From the NCBI RefSeq assembly GCF_030698125.1, contig NZ_JAUYNV010000058.1, forward strand, positions 1 to 64,000: a DNA stretch of 64,000 nt, in the 5' to 3' direction. Below the pieces are notes generated by a model, which saw nothing but the letters and a program-made list of their open reading frames with translations, was not told the origin of the DNA and searched no databases. Source of the DNA: Methyloversatilis sp. (GTDB lineage: Bacteria; Pseudomonadota; Gammaproteobacteria; Burkholderiales; Rhodocyclaceae). The translations under genes were made by a program, and so were the position numbers. How positions within the stretch are numbered: the first letter of the stretch is position 1; every line of letters begins with the position of its first letter. This document shows positions 44,608 through 53,533 of the stretch, one piece after another.

Positions 44608-47349
44608 ATGGAGGATTCCTTGCAAGCTGAAGCTGTATTGACCACACAAGACAAGCGCAGCAACTGGCACGCGTGCGAGAGCACTGACGTCCTGCTTGCA
44701 CTGGGTTCGGGGCCCCATGGCCTCGATCAGGCGGAGGTCAGTCGCCGGTTGACGATGCACGGCCCCAACCGTCTGGCCGAGGCGCCACCCCCGGGGCTGC
44801 TCGCGCGATTGGCCCGCCAGTTCAACAACCTGCTGCTGATCGTGCTGATGGTGGCTGCGGTGGTGACCGTGGCGATCGGCCACTGGATCGACGGCGGGGT
44901 CATCGCTGCGGTCGTGGTGCTCAATGCCCTGATCGGCTTCGTGCAGGAAGGCAAGGCCGAGCGGGCATTGCAGGCGATCCGCCATCTGCTCTCGCCGCAC
45001 GCGGTGGTGCTGCGCGACGGCCGGCAGCACGACATCGATGCCGCGGACCTGGTGCCCGGTGACATCGTCCTGCTGGCGTCGGGTGACAGCATCCCGGCCG
45101 ACGTGCGCCTGCTGCATGCGCGCAACCTGCGTGTCGACGAATCCGCCCTCACCGGCGAGTCGGTGCCGGTGGACAAGGAAACCGGCCCGGTGGCCGCCGA
45201 TGCGTCCATCGGCGACCGCCTGTGCATGGGCTATGCCGGCACGCTGGTGACCCAGGGCCAGGCGCGGGCGGTCGTCGTGGCCACGGGAGCCGCCACCGAG
45301 ATCGGCCGCATCGGGCGCATGCTGGCTTCGGTCGAGGAAGGCACGACGCCGCTGCTGGCGAAGATGGCCGTCTTCGGCCAGCGACTGACGTTCGTGATCC
45401 TTGGGGCTGCCGCGCTGTTGTTCCTGTTCGGCACGCTGGTGCGCGGCATGTCGGCCGCCGAGACCTTCATGGCCGCAGTCGGCCTGGCGGTGGCGGCGAT
45501 CCCCGAAGGCCTGCCGGCCATCCTGACCATCACGCTGGCGATCGGCGTACAGCGCATGGCGCGGCGCCATGCAGTGATCCGTCGCCTGCCGGCGGTGGAG
45601 ACCCTGGGCTCGGTGACCGTCATCTGCTCCGACAAGACCGGCACGCTCACCCGCAACGAGATGACCGTGCAGTCGGTAGTCTGTGCCGGGCAGACGCTCG
45701 ACGTGCAAGGGGCGGGGTACGCGCCGCAGGGCCCCCTGATGCTCGACGGCCAGGCCATCGACACCGCGGGACTGTCAGCGGCCGCCCCGGTGGTGCTGCG
45801 CCTCGCCGAGGTCGCCGCCTTGTGCAACGACGCCAGCCTGCATGAAGACGACACGGGCTGGCACCTGGCCGGCGACCCGACCGAGGGCGCCCTGCTCACC
45901 CTGGCGATGAAGGCCGGCCTTAACCCGGCCGGGATCAAAGTCGACCGCGAGCGGCTGGACGTCATCCCCTTCGAGTCCGAACACCGCTACATGGCCACGC
46001 TGCATGCCCGCGGCGATGCCACGGTGCTGCTGCTCAAGGGAGCGCCCGAGCGGGTGCTTGCCATGTGCACGCAGCAGGCCGGACCCGACGGCCGCGCGCA
46101 GCCGCTGGCGGCTGATGTGTGGCGCGATGCCATCGACGCCCAGGCTCGCGCCGGGCGGCGTGTGCTGGCGCTGGCAGAGCGCGAACTGCCGGCCGGCCGG
46201 CAGGACCTTCGTCACAGCGATGTCGAACCGGGGCTGACGCTGCTGGGCATCGTCGGCATCATCGATCCGCCGCGCGCGGAAGCCGTCGAGGCGGTGGCAC
46301 GATGCCATGCCGCCGGCATCCGCGTCGTGATGATCACCGGCGACCACGGCGTGACCGCCAGTGCCATCGCCGGCCAACTCGGCATGGGCGAGGACCATCG
46401 CGCCATCACCGGGCCCGAGATCGAGGCCATGGACGACGCGGCCCTGCGCGAGGCGGTGCGCGATGCACGCGTGTTCGCGCGTGCGAGCCCCGAGCACAAG
46501 CTGCGCCTGGTGCGCGCGCTGAAGGCCAACGGCGAGATCGTCGCGATGACCGGCGACGGCGTCAACGATGCACCGGCGCTCAAGCAGGCCGATGTCGGCG
46601 TGGCCATGGGCATGAAGGGCACCGAAGCCGCCAAGCAGGCCGGCGCCGTGGTGCTGGCCGACGACAACTTCGCGTCGATCGCCCACGCGGTCGAAGAAGG
46701 CCGCACCGTCTACGACAACCTGAAGAAGACCGTCACCTTCCTGCTGCCGATCAACGGCGGCGAGTCGCTGACCCTGCTGCTGGCCGTGCTGCTGGGCGTG
46801 GCCTTGCCGATCCTGCCGGCGCAGGTTCTCTGGGTGAACATGGTCAGCTCGGTCGCCCTGGCGATGGTGCTCGCGTTCGAGCCGACCGAAGCCGACGTCA
46901 TGCGCCGACCGCCCCGGCCCGCCGGCGAACCGCTGCTGTCGCGCTTCCTCGTCTGGCGCATCGTGTTCGTCTCGTCCCTTTTCCTGGCGGGCATCTTCGG
47001 CATGTACGAGTGGGCGCTGTGGCACGGTGCCAGCGTGGAGACGGCACGCACGGTGGCGGTCAACACGCTGGTGTGCATGGAGGTGTTCTATCTGTTCAGC
47101 GTGCGCTACCTGAAGTCCCCGTCCTTCACGTGGCAGGGGGTTCGCGGCACGCCACGGGTGCTGGCCGCCGTCAGCGGCGTGTTGGCGCTGCAGTTGCTAT
47201 TCACCTATGCGCCGGTGATGCAGCAGCTGTTCCGCACCGAGGCGCTGCCGCTGGCCTGGGGCCCGCGCATCATGGCGGTTGGCGTCGGGCTGCTGATGAT
47301 CCTCGAGGTCGAGAAGGCCGTGCTGCGACGCCTTGGCGCGGTTCCATGA
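44608..47349 (+). CDS. P-type cation-transporting ATPase (type II-like)
   Basis: The 913-residue membrane pump has the actuator TGES loop, the phosphorylation site DKTGTLT (aspartate 342), KGAPERV in the nucleotide domain, MITGDH and the hinge TGDGVNDAPALK. Helix M4 has IPEGLP, as in Ca2+/Na+-type IIA pumps, but M6 reads NMVSSVALAM, so the usual ion-binding asparagine-aspartate pair of SERCA (NLVTDG) is not conserved and the transported ion is unclear. Translation may start at TTG 44605 or ATG 44608; the ribosome site is weak. Usp fragments on both sides suggest a stress-linked locus. Confidence 0.9.
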   Translation: MEDSLQAEAVLTTQDKRSNWHACESTDVLLALGSGPHGLDQAEVSRRLTMHGPNRLAEAPPPGLLARLARQFNNLLLIVLMVAAVVTVAIGHWIDGGVIAAVVVLNALIGFVQEGKAERALQAIRHLLSPHAVVLRDGRQHDIDAADLVPGDIVLLASGDSIPADVRLLHARNLRVDESALTGESVPVDKETGPVAADASIGDRLCMGYAGTLVTQGQARAVVVATGAATEIGRIGRMLASVEEGTTPLLAKMAVFGQRLTFVILGAAALLFLFGTLVRGMSAAETFMAAVGLAVAAIPEGLPAILTITLAIGVQRMARRHAVIRRLPAVETLGSVTVICSDKTGTLTRNEMTVQSVVCAGQTLDVQGAGYAPQGPLMLDGQAIDTAGLSAAAPVVLRLAEVAALCNDASLHEDDTGWHLAGDPTEGALLTLAMKAGLNPAGIKVDRERLDVIPFESEHRYMATLHARGDATVLLLKGAPERVLAMCTQQAGPDGRAQPLAADVWRDAIDAQARAGRRVLALAERELPAGRQDLRHSDVEPGLTLLGIVGIIDPPRAEAVEAVARCHAAGIRVVMITGDHGVTASAIAGQLGMGEDHRAITGPEIEAMDDAALREAVRDARVFARASPEHKLRLVRALKANGEIVAMTGDGVNDAPALKQADVGVAMGMKGTEAAKQAGAVVLADDNFASIAHAVEEGRTVYDNLKKTVTFLLPINGGESLTLLLAVLLGVALPILPAQVLWVNMVSSVALAMVLAFEPTEADVMRRPPRPAGEPLLSRFLVWRIVFVSSLFLAGIFGMYEWALWHGASVETARTVAVNTLVCMEVFYLFSVRYLKSPSFTWQGVRGTPRVLAAVSGVLALQLLFTYAPVMQQLFRTEALPLAWGPRIMAVGVGLLMILEVEKAVLRRLGAVP

Positions 47350-47362
47350 ACGCTGGCTGCTC

Positions 47363-47503
47363 GATCGCGCCGGGATGCCGCCCTCCTTGACGATCATCAC
47401 CTGCATCGGCGACAGCATCAGCACCTTGCCAGCCACGCTGCCCGGGACCACGCGCGCGACACGGGTGCGACCGTGCGATCCCATCACGATGAGGTCGGCG
47501 CTA
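47363..47503 (-). pseudogene. Universal stress protein C-terminal fragment
   Basis: The minus-strand frame reads ADLIVMGSHGRTRVARVVPG followed by SVAGKVLMLSPMQVMIVKEG, the GSHGR...GS ATP-binding signature and final strand of a Usp protein. The 5' two-thirds is missing: the sequence is joined at about 47500 to the broken OrfB of an IS3 relic. The 3' end runs into the P-type ATPase gene without a natural stop. This is a different Usp from the fragment at 43696. Confidence 0.75.
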
Positions 47504-47840
47504 CCGCGGCCGGTTTGCCGGATCGAAAGAGCGGCCTGCGCCCGGACCCTGTCTGTGACTTCATCTTCGCCAGGCGCATCAGACGCGCTGCGCGATGCTT
47601 GCCACAGCGCTCAGCCAGGTCACGCAGATCGTTGTTGATCTTGCGATACCCATATACGTATCCACTCTCTTTCCAACTCGTGCGGATGAGCGCTCCCAGC
47701 CGGGCATCCTCTTGGGCGCGAGCCGACCCGGGCTGTGCGCGCCACGCGCAATAACCACTCGGATACCACGCATTACCGAACACATTCGCCGTACGCGATA
47801 CTGCATCTCGTGGGCCTTGATGAAGGCGTACTTCACCCGG
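47500..47840 (-). pseudogene. Broken IS3 OrfB, N-terminal third
   Basis: Two frames give consecutive parts of one protein: VKYAFIKAHEMQYRVRRMCS in one, then YCAWRAQPGSARAQEDARLG, SWKESGYVYGYRKINNDLRD and RLMRLAKMKSQTG in the other. A frameshift near 47735-47770 separates them, and the DDE catalytic region is absent because the element is truncated. Inactive. Confidence 0.8.
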
Positions 47841-48123
47841 ACTGATTGGAAAAGTACGCGGCTGCCTTCTTCAGGATGTCACGCTCCTCGCTCACCCGGC
47901 GCAACTCCGCCTTCAGGCGTCGAATCCCATCGGTTTGACCGTCTTGCTGTACCCGCTGAGCTGGACTTGGCGACTAGCGCTTGATCCAGCCGTACAGGCT
48001 GTACGTGCTGACACCAAGGCGCGCGGCAACCTCTGCGACTGGATGGCCACGCTCGGTGACCAGCTTGACCGCTTCAACCTTGAATTCTTCAGTGACGCGA
48101 CGACCCGACTTCCTCTCATCCAT
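47833..48123 (-). pseudogene. IS3 OrfA with an in-frame stop
   Basis: The frame from ATG 48123 reads MDERKSGRRVTEEFKVEAVK then HPVAEVAARLGVSTYSLYGWIKR, a complete OrfA helix-turn-helix, then TAG at codon 50. The same frame continues to the expected coiled coil (GIRRLKAELRRVSEERDILK, KAAAYF) and its true stop near 47833. Only the stop interrupts it; a full protein would be 96 residues. Confidence 0.85.
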
Positions 48124-48193
48124 ACACCTCCGTCATGCTTCGATCGTGAGGCTACAGGGTGTCTAGAAAAACCGGGGCGATTCACCGCGCGAT

Positions 48194-49396
48194 TCAGGCG
48201 GCCTCTCCACGAGGCTGTTCGAGCGCGCCGGGCTGGCGGGCAAACATCAGGATCGGGATGGCGCAAACGAAAATGACGCCGCCGACCACCGCCGTGGCGC
48301 CGAGCACCACCGAAAAGCCGCCCTGACCATGCAGCAGCGCAATCAGCGGCAGCGCGAATCCGCTGACCGTGAAGCCGAGGAAGTACCGGATCGCGAAGGC
48401 GCGGGTGCGCAAGGCGGGCGGCACGTAGCGCGCCACCATGGCATCGGTGATGACCACCTGGCCGTAGATCGACACGATCGCCAGCGTGAGCCCGAACAGC
48501 AGCGTGAAACCGGCGCCCGCGCTGGCGATGCCCAGTCCCAGCGGGGCCAGCGCCACGATGCCGATGAAGATCGCGGGCAGGCTGATGCGGTCGATCAGGC
48601 GACCCACCGCGAGCTGCGTGGCCGCGCCGAACACGAACACCACGGTCGCGAGCGATCCGGTCAGCAGCAGCGGCAGTGTCAGACCGAGCCGCTCGTCGAT
48701 GATCTTGGGCAGCGCGATCGTGGTCACGTTGAAGGCGATGCCACCGGCCAGAATCGCCAGCCCGAACAGGATCATCAGCAGGCCGGGCCTGCGCACCGGC
48801 AGGGCCGGGGCGTCGTTCCTGCTGCGGCTGCCGGGCACGCCGTCGCTGCGCACCATCCACAGGAAGGCTGCGCCGGCCAAAGCGCACACCAGGGCGGGCA
48901 GCAGGAAGGCAAGGCGCCAGCCCAGCGTGACCGCAATCAGCGCGGTCACGCCCGAAGCGGCGGCGGCCCCCAGATTGCCCCACACGCCGTTCCAGCCGAG
49001 ATCGCGTCCGAGCCGGCTCGCGTGAGTGACCAGCATGGCCGATCCGATCGGATGGTAGATGGCGGAAAAGATGCCCAGCAGCAGCAGCCAGCCAGCGAAG
49101 GCGGTGGGCGATGTCGCCGTCGACAGGCCGGCGCACGCTGCGGCGCAGCCGAGGTAGAAGATGCCCAGCATGTTGCGGCGGCCGAGCCGCTCCGCCGCCC
49201 AGCCCGATGGCAGCGCAAAAAGACCGAAGGCGACGAACGCACCGGTGGCCAGCGCAATCAGCGTGGCGTAGTCGAGCCCGAGTTCGGTCGCGATCGCGAG
49301 TACCGCAGTCGGATAGATCAGCAGCACGAAGTGGTCGAGCGCGTGCGCGATATTGACGAAGATGACGGTGCGGCGGGACAGCGTGGCGGGGTTCAT
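48194..49396 (-). CDS. Major-facilitator-superfamily transporter
   Basis: The 400-residue inner-membrane protein has 12 hydrophobic helices and MFS loop motifs, including GWAAERLGRRNMLGIFYLG between helices 2 and 3 and GRLIDRISLPAIF in the second half, with a charged central loop (about 190-205). It opens IFVNIAHALDHFVLLIYPTA, typical of the YfcJ/fosmidomycin-resistance-like subgroup; the substrate is not decidable. It is divergent from the AraC gene, which likely controls it. Its 3' end is 10 bp from an IS3 relic. Confidence 0.88.
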   Translation of the reverse strand: MNPATLSRRTVIFVNIAHALDHFVLLIYPTAVLAIATELGLDYATLIALATGAFVAFGLFALPSGWAAERLGRRNMLGIFYLGCAAACAGLSTATSPTAFAGWLLLLGIFSAIYHPIGSAMLVTHASRLGRDLGWNGVWGNLGAAAASGVTALIAVTLGWRLAFLLPALVCALAGAAFLWMVRSDGVPGSRSRNDAPALPVRRPGLLMILFGLAILAGGIAFNVTTIALPKIIDERLGLTLPLLLTGSLATVVFVFGAATQLAVGRLIDRISLPAIFIGIVALAPLGLGIASAGAGFTLLFGLTLAIVSIYGQVVITDAMVARYVPPALRTRAFAIRYFLGFTVSGFALPLIALLHGQGGFSVVLGATAVVGGVIFVCAIPILMFARQPGALEQPRGEAA

Positions 49397-49499
49397 GGCG
49401 CGGGAGCTCCGTTCGATGAGGGCGGATTTCCAGCCTACGTTGACCCGTTCGCGCGTCCGGGTCGAAAATCATCGCGATCGGGCCAACCCTGGACAGACC

Positions 49500-50276
49500 A
49501 TGTTGATGCGCTCCACCAACCCGGCAGACTTCCAGCACGTGCCGCACGCAGTGGCCGTGATGGCACGCCGGTATCCGTCGCTGTCGCATACCGGGCAGCA
49601 CAGTCATGTACGGGCACAACTGCTGTACGCGATCAGCGGCCTGATGATCGCCAGAACGTCGCGCGGCACCTGGGTGATTCCACCGGGGCACGCCCTGATG
49701 ATCGCCGGCGGCGTGACGCACGACATCGCCATGCACGGCGAGGTGGACATGCGTACCGCCTATCTCGTGCCCGACGACAGCGTGCGCACCGTGGCCGAAC
49801 AGTGCCGCGTCATCCTCGTGTCGCCGCTGCTGGATGCCGCGCTGCAGGCGCTGGCCGACGAACCGGTGCTGTATGACCCGGCCGGACGAGGGCCGCATCT
49901 GGCCGCGCTGATCATGTCGGAAATTGCCCGCGCGCCCGCCACGCCGTTCGCGCTGCCGCTGCCGGACGATGCACGCTTGCGCAAACTGTGCGAAGCGCTG
50001 GTGAATGACCCGGCCATCGGCTTCGACATCGACACCTGGGGGCTGCAGGTCGGCGTGAGCCGGCGCACGCTGACGCGCCGCTTCAGGGCGGAAACCGGTC
50101 TCAGCTTCGGTGAATGGCGGCGGCGCCTGCGGCTGCTGCACACCTTGATGAAGCAGGCGGAGGGCAGCGCGCCGAAGGACGTGGCGCGCCGCGTCGGCTA
50201 TCGCAGCACGCAGGCACTGCAGGCGATGATGCGGCGCCTGCTCAAGAACGAGCCCGCCGGTCCGGCGTCACGCTGA
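49500..50276 (+). CDS. AraC-family transcriptional regulator
   Basis: The 258-residue protein has a cupin-like N-terminal sensor (about 15-130, with HSHVRAQLLYAISG and WVIPPGHALMIAGGVTHDI) and a C-terminal double helix-turn-helix: LCEALVNDPAIGFDIDTWGL, QVGVSRRTLTRRFRAETGLS and PKDVARRVGYRSTQALQAMM. The first helix pair binds the major groove. ATG 49500 was chosen on a weak GGA site and the family N-terminus. It is divergent from the MFS gene by 103 bp, so that transporter is the probable target. Confidence 0.9.
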   Translation: MLMRSTNPADFQHVPHAVAVMARRYPSLSHTGQHSHVRAQLLYAISGLMIARTSRGTWVIPPGHALMIAGGVTHDIAMHGEVDMRTAYLVPDDSVRTVAEQCRVILVSPLLDAALQALADEPVLYDPAGRGPHLAALIMSEIARAPATPFALPLPDDARLRKLCEALVNDPAIGFDIDTWGLQVGVSRRTLTRRFRAETGLSFGEWRRRLRLLHTLMKQAEGSAPKDVARRVGYRSTQALQAMMRRLLKNEPAGPASR

Positions 50277-50298
50277 ATGCCGGCCCGACCGTCATCGT

Positions 50299-51090
50299 TC
50301 AGCGACTGAAGGGGTCGTCACGGGTGTCGCGCACCGCATTCGCGCGCGCCGCCTGCTCCCGTGCCTGAGCCTCAAGCGCGCGCTGGCGTTCCTGCTCCTG
50401 CGCCTTTTCCAGCTGTGCGCGCAATTCCTCGAACTGCTTGTCGAGCTTGGCCTGAAGGGCCAGCTTCTCGTCGGTGCTCTTGTCGGCATGGCGCTCGTCG
50501 AACTTCTCCTGCAGCGTGGCGAGCTTGCCGTCGAGTTCCTGCTTCTTCTGCGCGAACGTCTGGTCTATGGCCTCCAGCGTCTTGCCAAGCTGCGGATCGA
50601 GATCGACACGCCGCACTTCGTCGAGCAGGGCGTTTTCCCGTTCGGTTTCCTTCGAGTTGATGTGCGAATCGGCCAGCGCATCGACCAGCATGCCGCGGTT
50701 CTTCATGTGCATTTCGACATGCTCGACCGCCTGAACGATCTGCTGTCCCACGGGGCCGTTCAGCGCGCCTTCCAGCACGACATCGCCGAACTGCGCGACC
50801 TTGTCCACATCTTCCAGAAGAAGCTCCGTGACCGGCGCCGACGTGGGCTTCAGGTCCAGGGCCATCGCCTGCTCCTGTGCTCGCATCGCGTGGTCGATCT
50901 GCCGATCGACCACGGCCAGATCGGCGTCGATCTGCGGTATTGCGCGTGCCGCCGGAACCTGCCCCTGCGCTGCTGGCTGGCTCTTGGCCATGTCCTGCTG
51001 CCGGATGGCTTCCATGTACTCGTTGCGCAGTTCGGTGCGCCGGGCGTTCAGCCGAGCCAGTTCTGCCTGGTAGTCGATGCCGTCACTCAT
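50299..51090 (-). CDS. Long coiled-coil protein beside a VirD4-like ATPase
   Basis: The 263-residue soluble protein has a short coiled coil near the start (about 5-40), a globular stretch (about 80-155, with FGDVVLEGALNGPVGQQIVQ) and a long helical tail rich in Q, E, K and A (about 165-255, LDGKLATLQEKFDERHADKS and EELRAQLEKAQEQERQRALE). It lacks a leader, membrane segment or recognised domain. It begins 19 bp after the stop of the VirD4-like gene, so the two form an operon; a partner, adaptor or substrate role is a guess. Confidence 0.65.
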   Translation of the reverse strand: MSDGIDYQAELARLNARRTELRNEYMEAIRQQDMAKSQPAAQGQVPAARAIPQIDADLAVVDRQIDHAMRAQEQAMALDLKPTSAPVTELLLEDVDKVAQFGDVVLEGALNGPVGQQIVQAVEHVEMHMKNRGMLVDALADSHINSKETERENALLDEVRRVDLDPQLGKTLEAIDQTFAQKKQELDGKLATLQEKFDERHADKSTDEKLALQAKLDKQFEELRAQLEKAQEQERQRALEAQAREQAARANAVRDTRDDPFSR

Positions 51091-51109
51091 GGCGTGCTCC
51101 CGCGGGTCG

Positions 51110-53230
51110 TCATACGCTGCCCATGCGCGCCTTCAGGCCTTCGTTGCGCCACGCATAGTCCTTGCTGACCTTGGCCGGACGCGCCGCCAGACCGAGCACG
51201 ATCTGCTGTTCGCGGTAGTTGGGGCCGGCCAGTTCCGACGCCTCGACCAGCTTCTTGCGCGAACCATCGAGCGCATCGACGAAGCCGATCTCGTCCGACA
51301 GCCGTTCGGCCAGACCGTCGGCGCCGGTCGGGTTCATGAAGATGCGTACCGCGCAGCTGCCCAGCATGCCGTCGGCGTTCTTGTAGGCATTGCGCAACTG
51401 CCCTACGCTCTGCGCGAACATCCACAGCCGCAGGCCGTACTTGCGGCCGATGTTGAGCGCCTCGTCGACCGGCGGCATTTCCTTCAGGCGCGGCAGCTCG
51501 TCGAGCATGATCAGGATCGGCGCCGAACCGCGCGCCGGCACCTTGCCGCCGGTCAGCATGCGGATGTGCTGGCCGATGAACACGCGCAGCAGCGACAGAT
51601 AGGATTCGACCGCATTGGGCGGCACGACGATGTAGATGGTCGGGTTGCTGCCGTTGCGCAGATCTTCCGGACTCCAGTCGGAGCGATCGGTGATGCGTGC
51701 CACCCGTTCGCCGGTCCATGCGTTGAGGCTGGAACGTGCCGTCTGCAGCACGCTGGAGCGGGTTTTCTCCGGCATTTCGCCGAGCGCGGTGGCGGTCTGC
51801 ATCATGACACGCACGTCCACCGCGATCTTCAGTTCGAGAATCATGGTGTCCCAGGCCTCGCCGCCGAACATCACGTCGAGTACCGCATGCATCGGCCGCT
51901 TGTCCGGCGGGTTCTGGTAGCACACGTTGGCGATGGCGGCGCACAGCACGGTGCGCGCCTCGTTCTCCCAGAACGGATCGGCGGCGCCGCTGGGCACGAT
52001 CATCATGTCGGCCAGAAGGCGCGCATCTTCCCAGATGAATTCCGGTGCGCTGCGCACGAAGGCGAGCGGGTTGTAGTGATGGCTCTGATCCGGTTCGAGC
52101 GGATTGAAACGGAATACCGGGCCGACGTTCTCGGCGCGCCACTTGCTGGTGTTCTCGTAGATGTCCCCCGACACGTCGAGCACCACCGCCGGTCCCGGCC
52201 ACGCAAGCAGATTCGGGAATACATTGCACTGCGTCTTGCCCGAGCCCGGCGGCGCAATGGTGACCATCGAACCTTCACCCGAATAGGTCAGCGGCGTACC
52301 GTCGGCAAACGAGCCGATGTACAGCGGAAAACTGCCTGACTCGGCGAATACGGTCTTGCCGATGTCGGCCGGCCGCAGCCAGGTGCTGCCACCGCCGATC
52401 AGCTGGTCGCTGGCGTCCTGCACGAGCTCGCGGATGCCCGCCGGCAGGTCGGGCTTGCCCTTCAGTTCGGCGAGATGGCTCAGGATTTTCGTGATGACGT
52501 TGTCGACCGAAAAATGGAGCCGCTCGACGGCATGGTCAAGCGCCTGACGCGGTGTCCTGGTCTCGCCGATCGCGTCGCCCAGATTCCACTGCGAGGCGCC
52601 GCTGGTCCCCTTGCCCTGCGACCACACCAGCGCAAATCGCCAGCCACGGTAGAGCGGATCCTTGCCGTCAGCCGAACTGTTGAGCAGTTCGGCGATGCGC
52701 AGGAATTCGCGTTCCTTGTTGTCCATCGCCGCAAGGCTGCGGCTGACGGTTGTCCAGTAGTAGGCGTCCATCCAGCGGTTGTTCTCGCCCGCGTACTGCC
52801 AGGTGCAGTAGTGGCTCACATCAAGCGTCTGCGACCGTTCGGTGAACAAGGCATCGATCACCGGCACGCGCGCCGCATGGGTCGGGCCGAGACTCTGCAG
52901 CCACTGCGCGGCCGCTTCGTCGGCCTTCTTCTTCAGATCCTTTTCCTTCGAAAAGGTCACCTTCTCTGCGCCCTTCGGCTTGAACCACAGCCAGCCGCAT
53001 ATCCCGAGCACGATGGCGCTTCCGAGGACATCGAGCACCCAGGTCGCGATGATGCCCACGATGACCGCGACGAAATGCAGCCTGAACCACTGCGGAAGGA
53101 AGGCGGCGAAGTCCGCCGGCACCCGGGCCGAGTCGGCGCCCGCCAGCTTCCTGCGGTGCCAGAAGAAACCGAGCGCTGCAAATCCGGCCAGAAAGATACC
53201 GATGCTGAACAGTCTGAAGAAGAACTCCAT
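51110..53230 (-). CDS. VirD4/TraG-family coupling ATPase, stand-alone
   Basis: The 706-residue protein has two N-terminal membrane helices (about 6-24 and 52-82), then the coupling-protein ATPase: Walker A APPGSGKT (326-333), LDVSGDIYENTSKW, Walker B ILIMLDELPRL (572-582) and the sensor region MFAQSVGQLRNAY. These are the marks of type IV secretion coupling proteins, which feed DNA or proteins to a secretion channel. No relaxase or channel genes are near, only the coiled-coil gene downstream. The ATG at 53230 was preferred to a longer frame that runs through antisense sequence of amiE. An orphan with an unknown partner. Confidence 0.85.
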   Translation of the reverse strand: MEFFFRLFSIGIFLAGFAALGFFWHRRKLAGADSARVPADFAAFLPQWFRLHFVAVIVGIIATWVLDVLGSAIVLGICGWLWFKPKGAEKVTFSKEKDLKKKADEAAAQWLQSLGPTHAARVPVIDALFTERSQTLDVSHYCTWQYAGENNRWMDAYYWTTVSRSLAAMDNKEREFLRIAELLNSSADGKDPLYRGWRFALVWSQGKGTSGASQWNLGDAIGETRTPRQALDHAVERLHFSVDNVITKILSHLAELKGKPDLPAGIRELVQDASDQLIGGGSTWLRPADIGKTVFAESGSFPLYIGSFADGTPLTYSGEGSMVTIAPPGSGKTQCNVFPNLLAWPGPAVVLDVSGDIYENTSKWRAENVGPVFRFNPLEPDQSHHYNPLAFVRSAPEFIWEDARLLADMMIVPSGAADPFWENEARTVLCAAIANVCYQNPPDKRPMHAVLDVMFGGEAWDTMILELKIAVDVRVMMQTATALGEMPEKTRSSVLQTARSSLNAWTGERVARITDRSDWSPEDLRNGSNPTIYIVVPPNAVESYLSLLRVFIGQHIRMLTGGKVPARGSAPILIMLDELPRLKEMPPVDEALNIGRKYGLRLWMFAQSVGQLRNAYKNADGMLGSCAVRIFMNPTGADGLAERLSDEIGFVDALDGSRKKLVEASELAGPNYREQQIVLGLAARPAKVSKDYAWRNEGLKARMGSV

Positions 53231-53533
53231 GCCTACTGACTCCCGGTTGATCGGCAATCCGCATCGGGCCGGAAACGGTGACCTGTCCGTTCCGGCGTCG
53301 CGTCGTTCTGCTGCGCGCGGATGCACCAGTTTTTTTGTATCGAGCTGTCGAACGGGGCTGACCGCCCCGGGGGGAGTTTGCGGGCGCTGGCGCGCAGGCG
53401 CAAGGCTTGCGGCTCGTGACCGACCGATCGCGAGGCACCATGACACGCCGCCCGATACGTCAATCGACGTATTGGCGCGCGGCACTGCGTTTGCACAATG
53501 GACAGTCACTTCCATTCTGCCAGCGAGGATTTC
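53231..53533. other. Divergent control region between the VirD4-like gene and amiE
   Basis: No coding frame is supported. Two signals are visible: an inverted repeat ATACGTC-aatc-GACGTAT at 53455-53472 and, 8 bp after it, a near-consensus sigma-54 promoter reading toward amiE. The left part likely holds the promoter of the divergent VirD4-like gene; none was recognised by eye. Confidence 0.6.
53480..53495 (+). promoter_or_regulatory. Sigma-54 (RpoN) promoter for amiE
   Basis: CGGCAC-TGCGT-TTGCA fits the -24/-12 consensus (T/C)GGCAC-N5-TTGCA, with GG (53481-53482) and GC (53493-53494) at the required 10-bp spacing. Transcription would start near 53505-53510, about 25 bp before the amiE ATG. 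It implies nitrogen- or amide-responsive control by an NtrC-type activator, absent from the window. Confidence 0.75.

Larger units (their letters stand above)
47500..48184 (-). mobile_element. Truncated IS3-family element
   Basis: One end is present: reading inward from 48184 the sequence starts TGAATCGCCCCGGTTTTTCT, close to the ends of the intact IS at 6689-8009 but with a different transposase. The element contains orfA with a nonsense codon and the first third of orfB, then breaks off at about 47500 against a Usp fragment. The other end is missing, so it cannot transpose. Confidence 0.85.

Noticed and set aside
47913-50141. A 742-residue minus-strand frame across the MFS gene, AraC gene and IS relic
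   Set aside because: It is out of frame with the MFS transporter and antisense to the AraC gene, and shows no domain.
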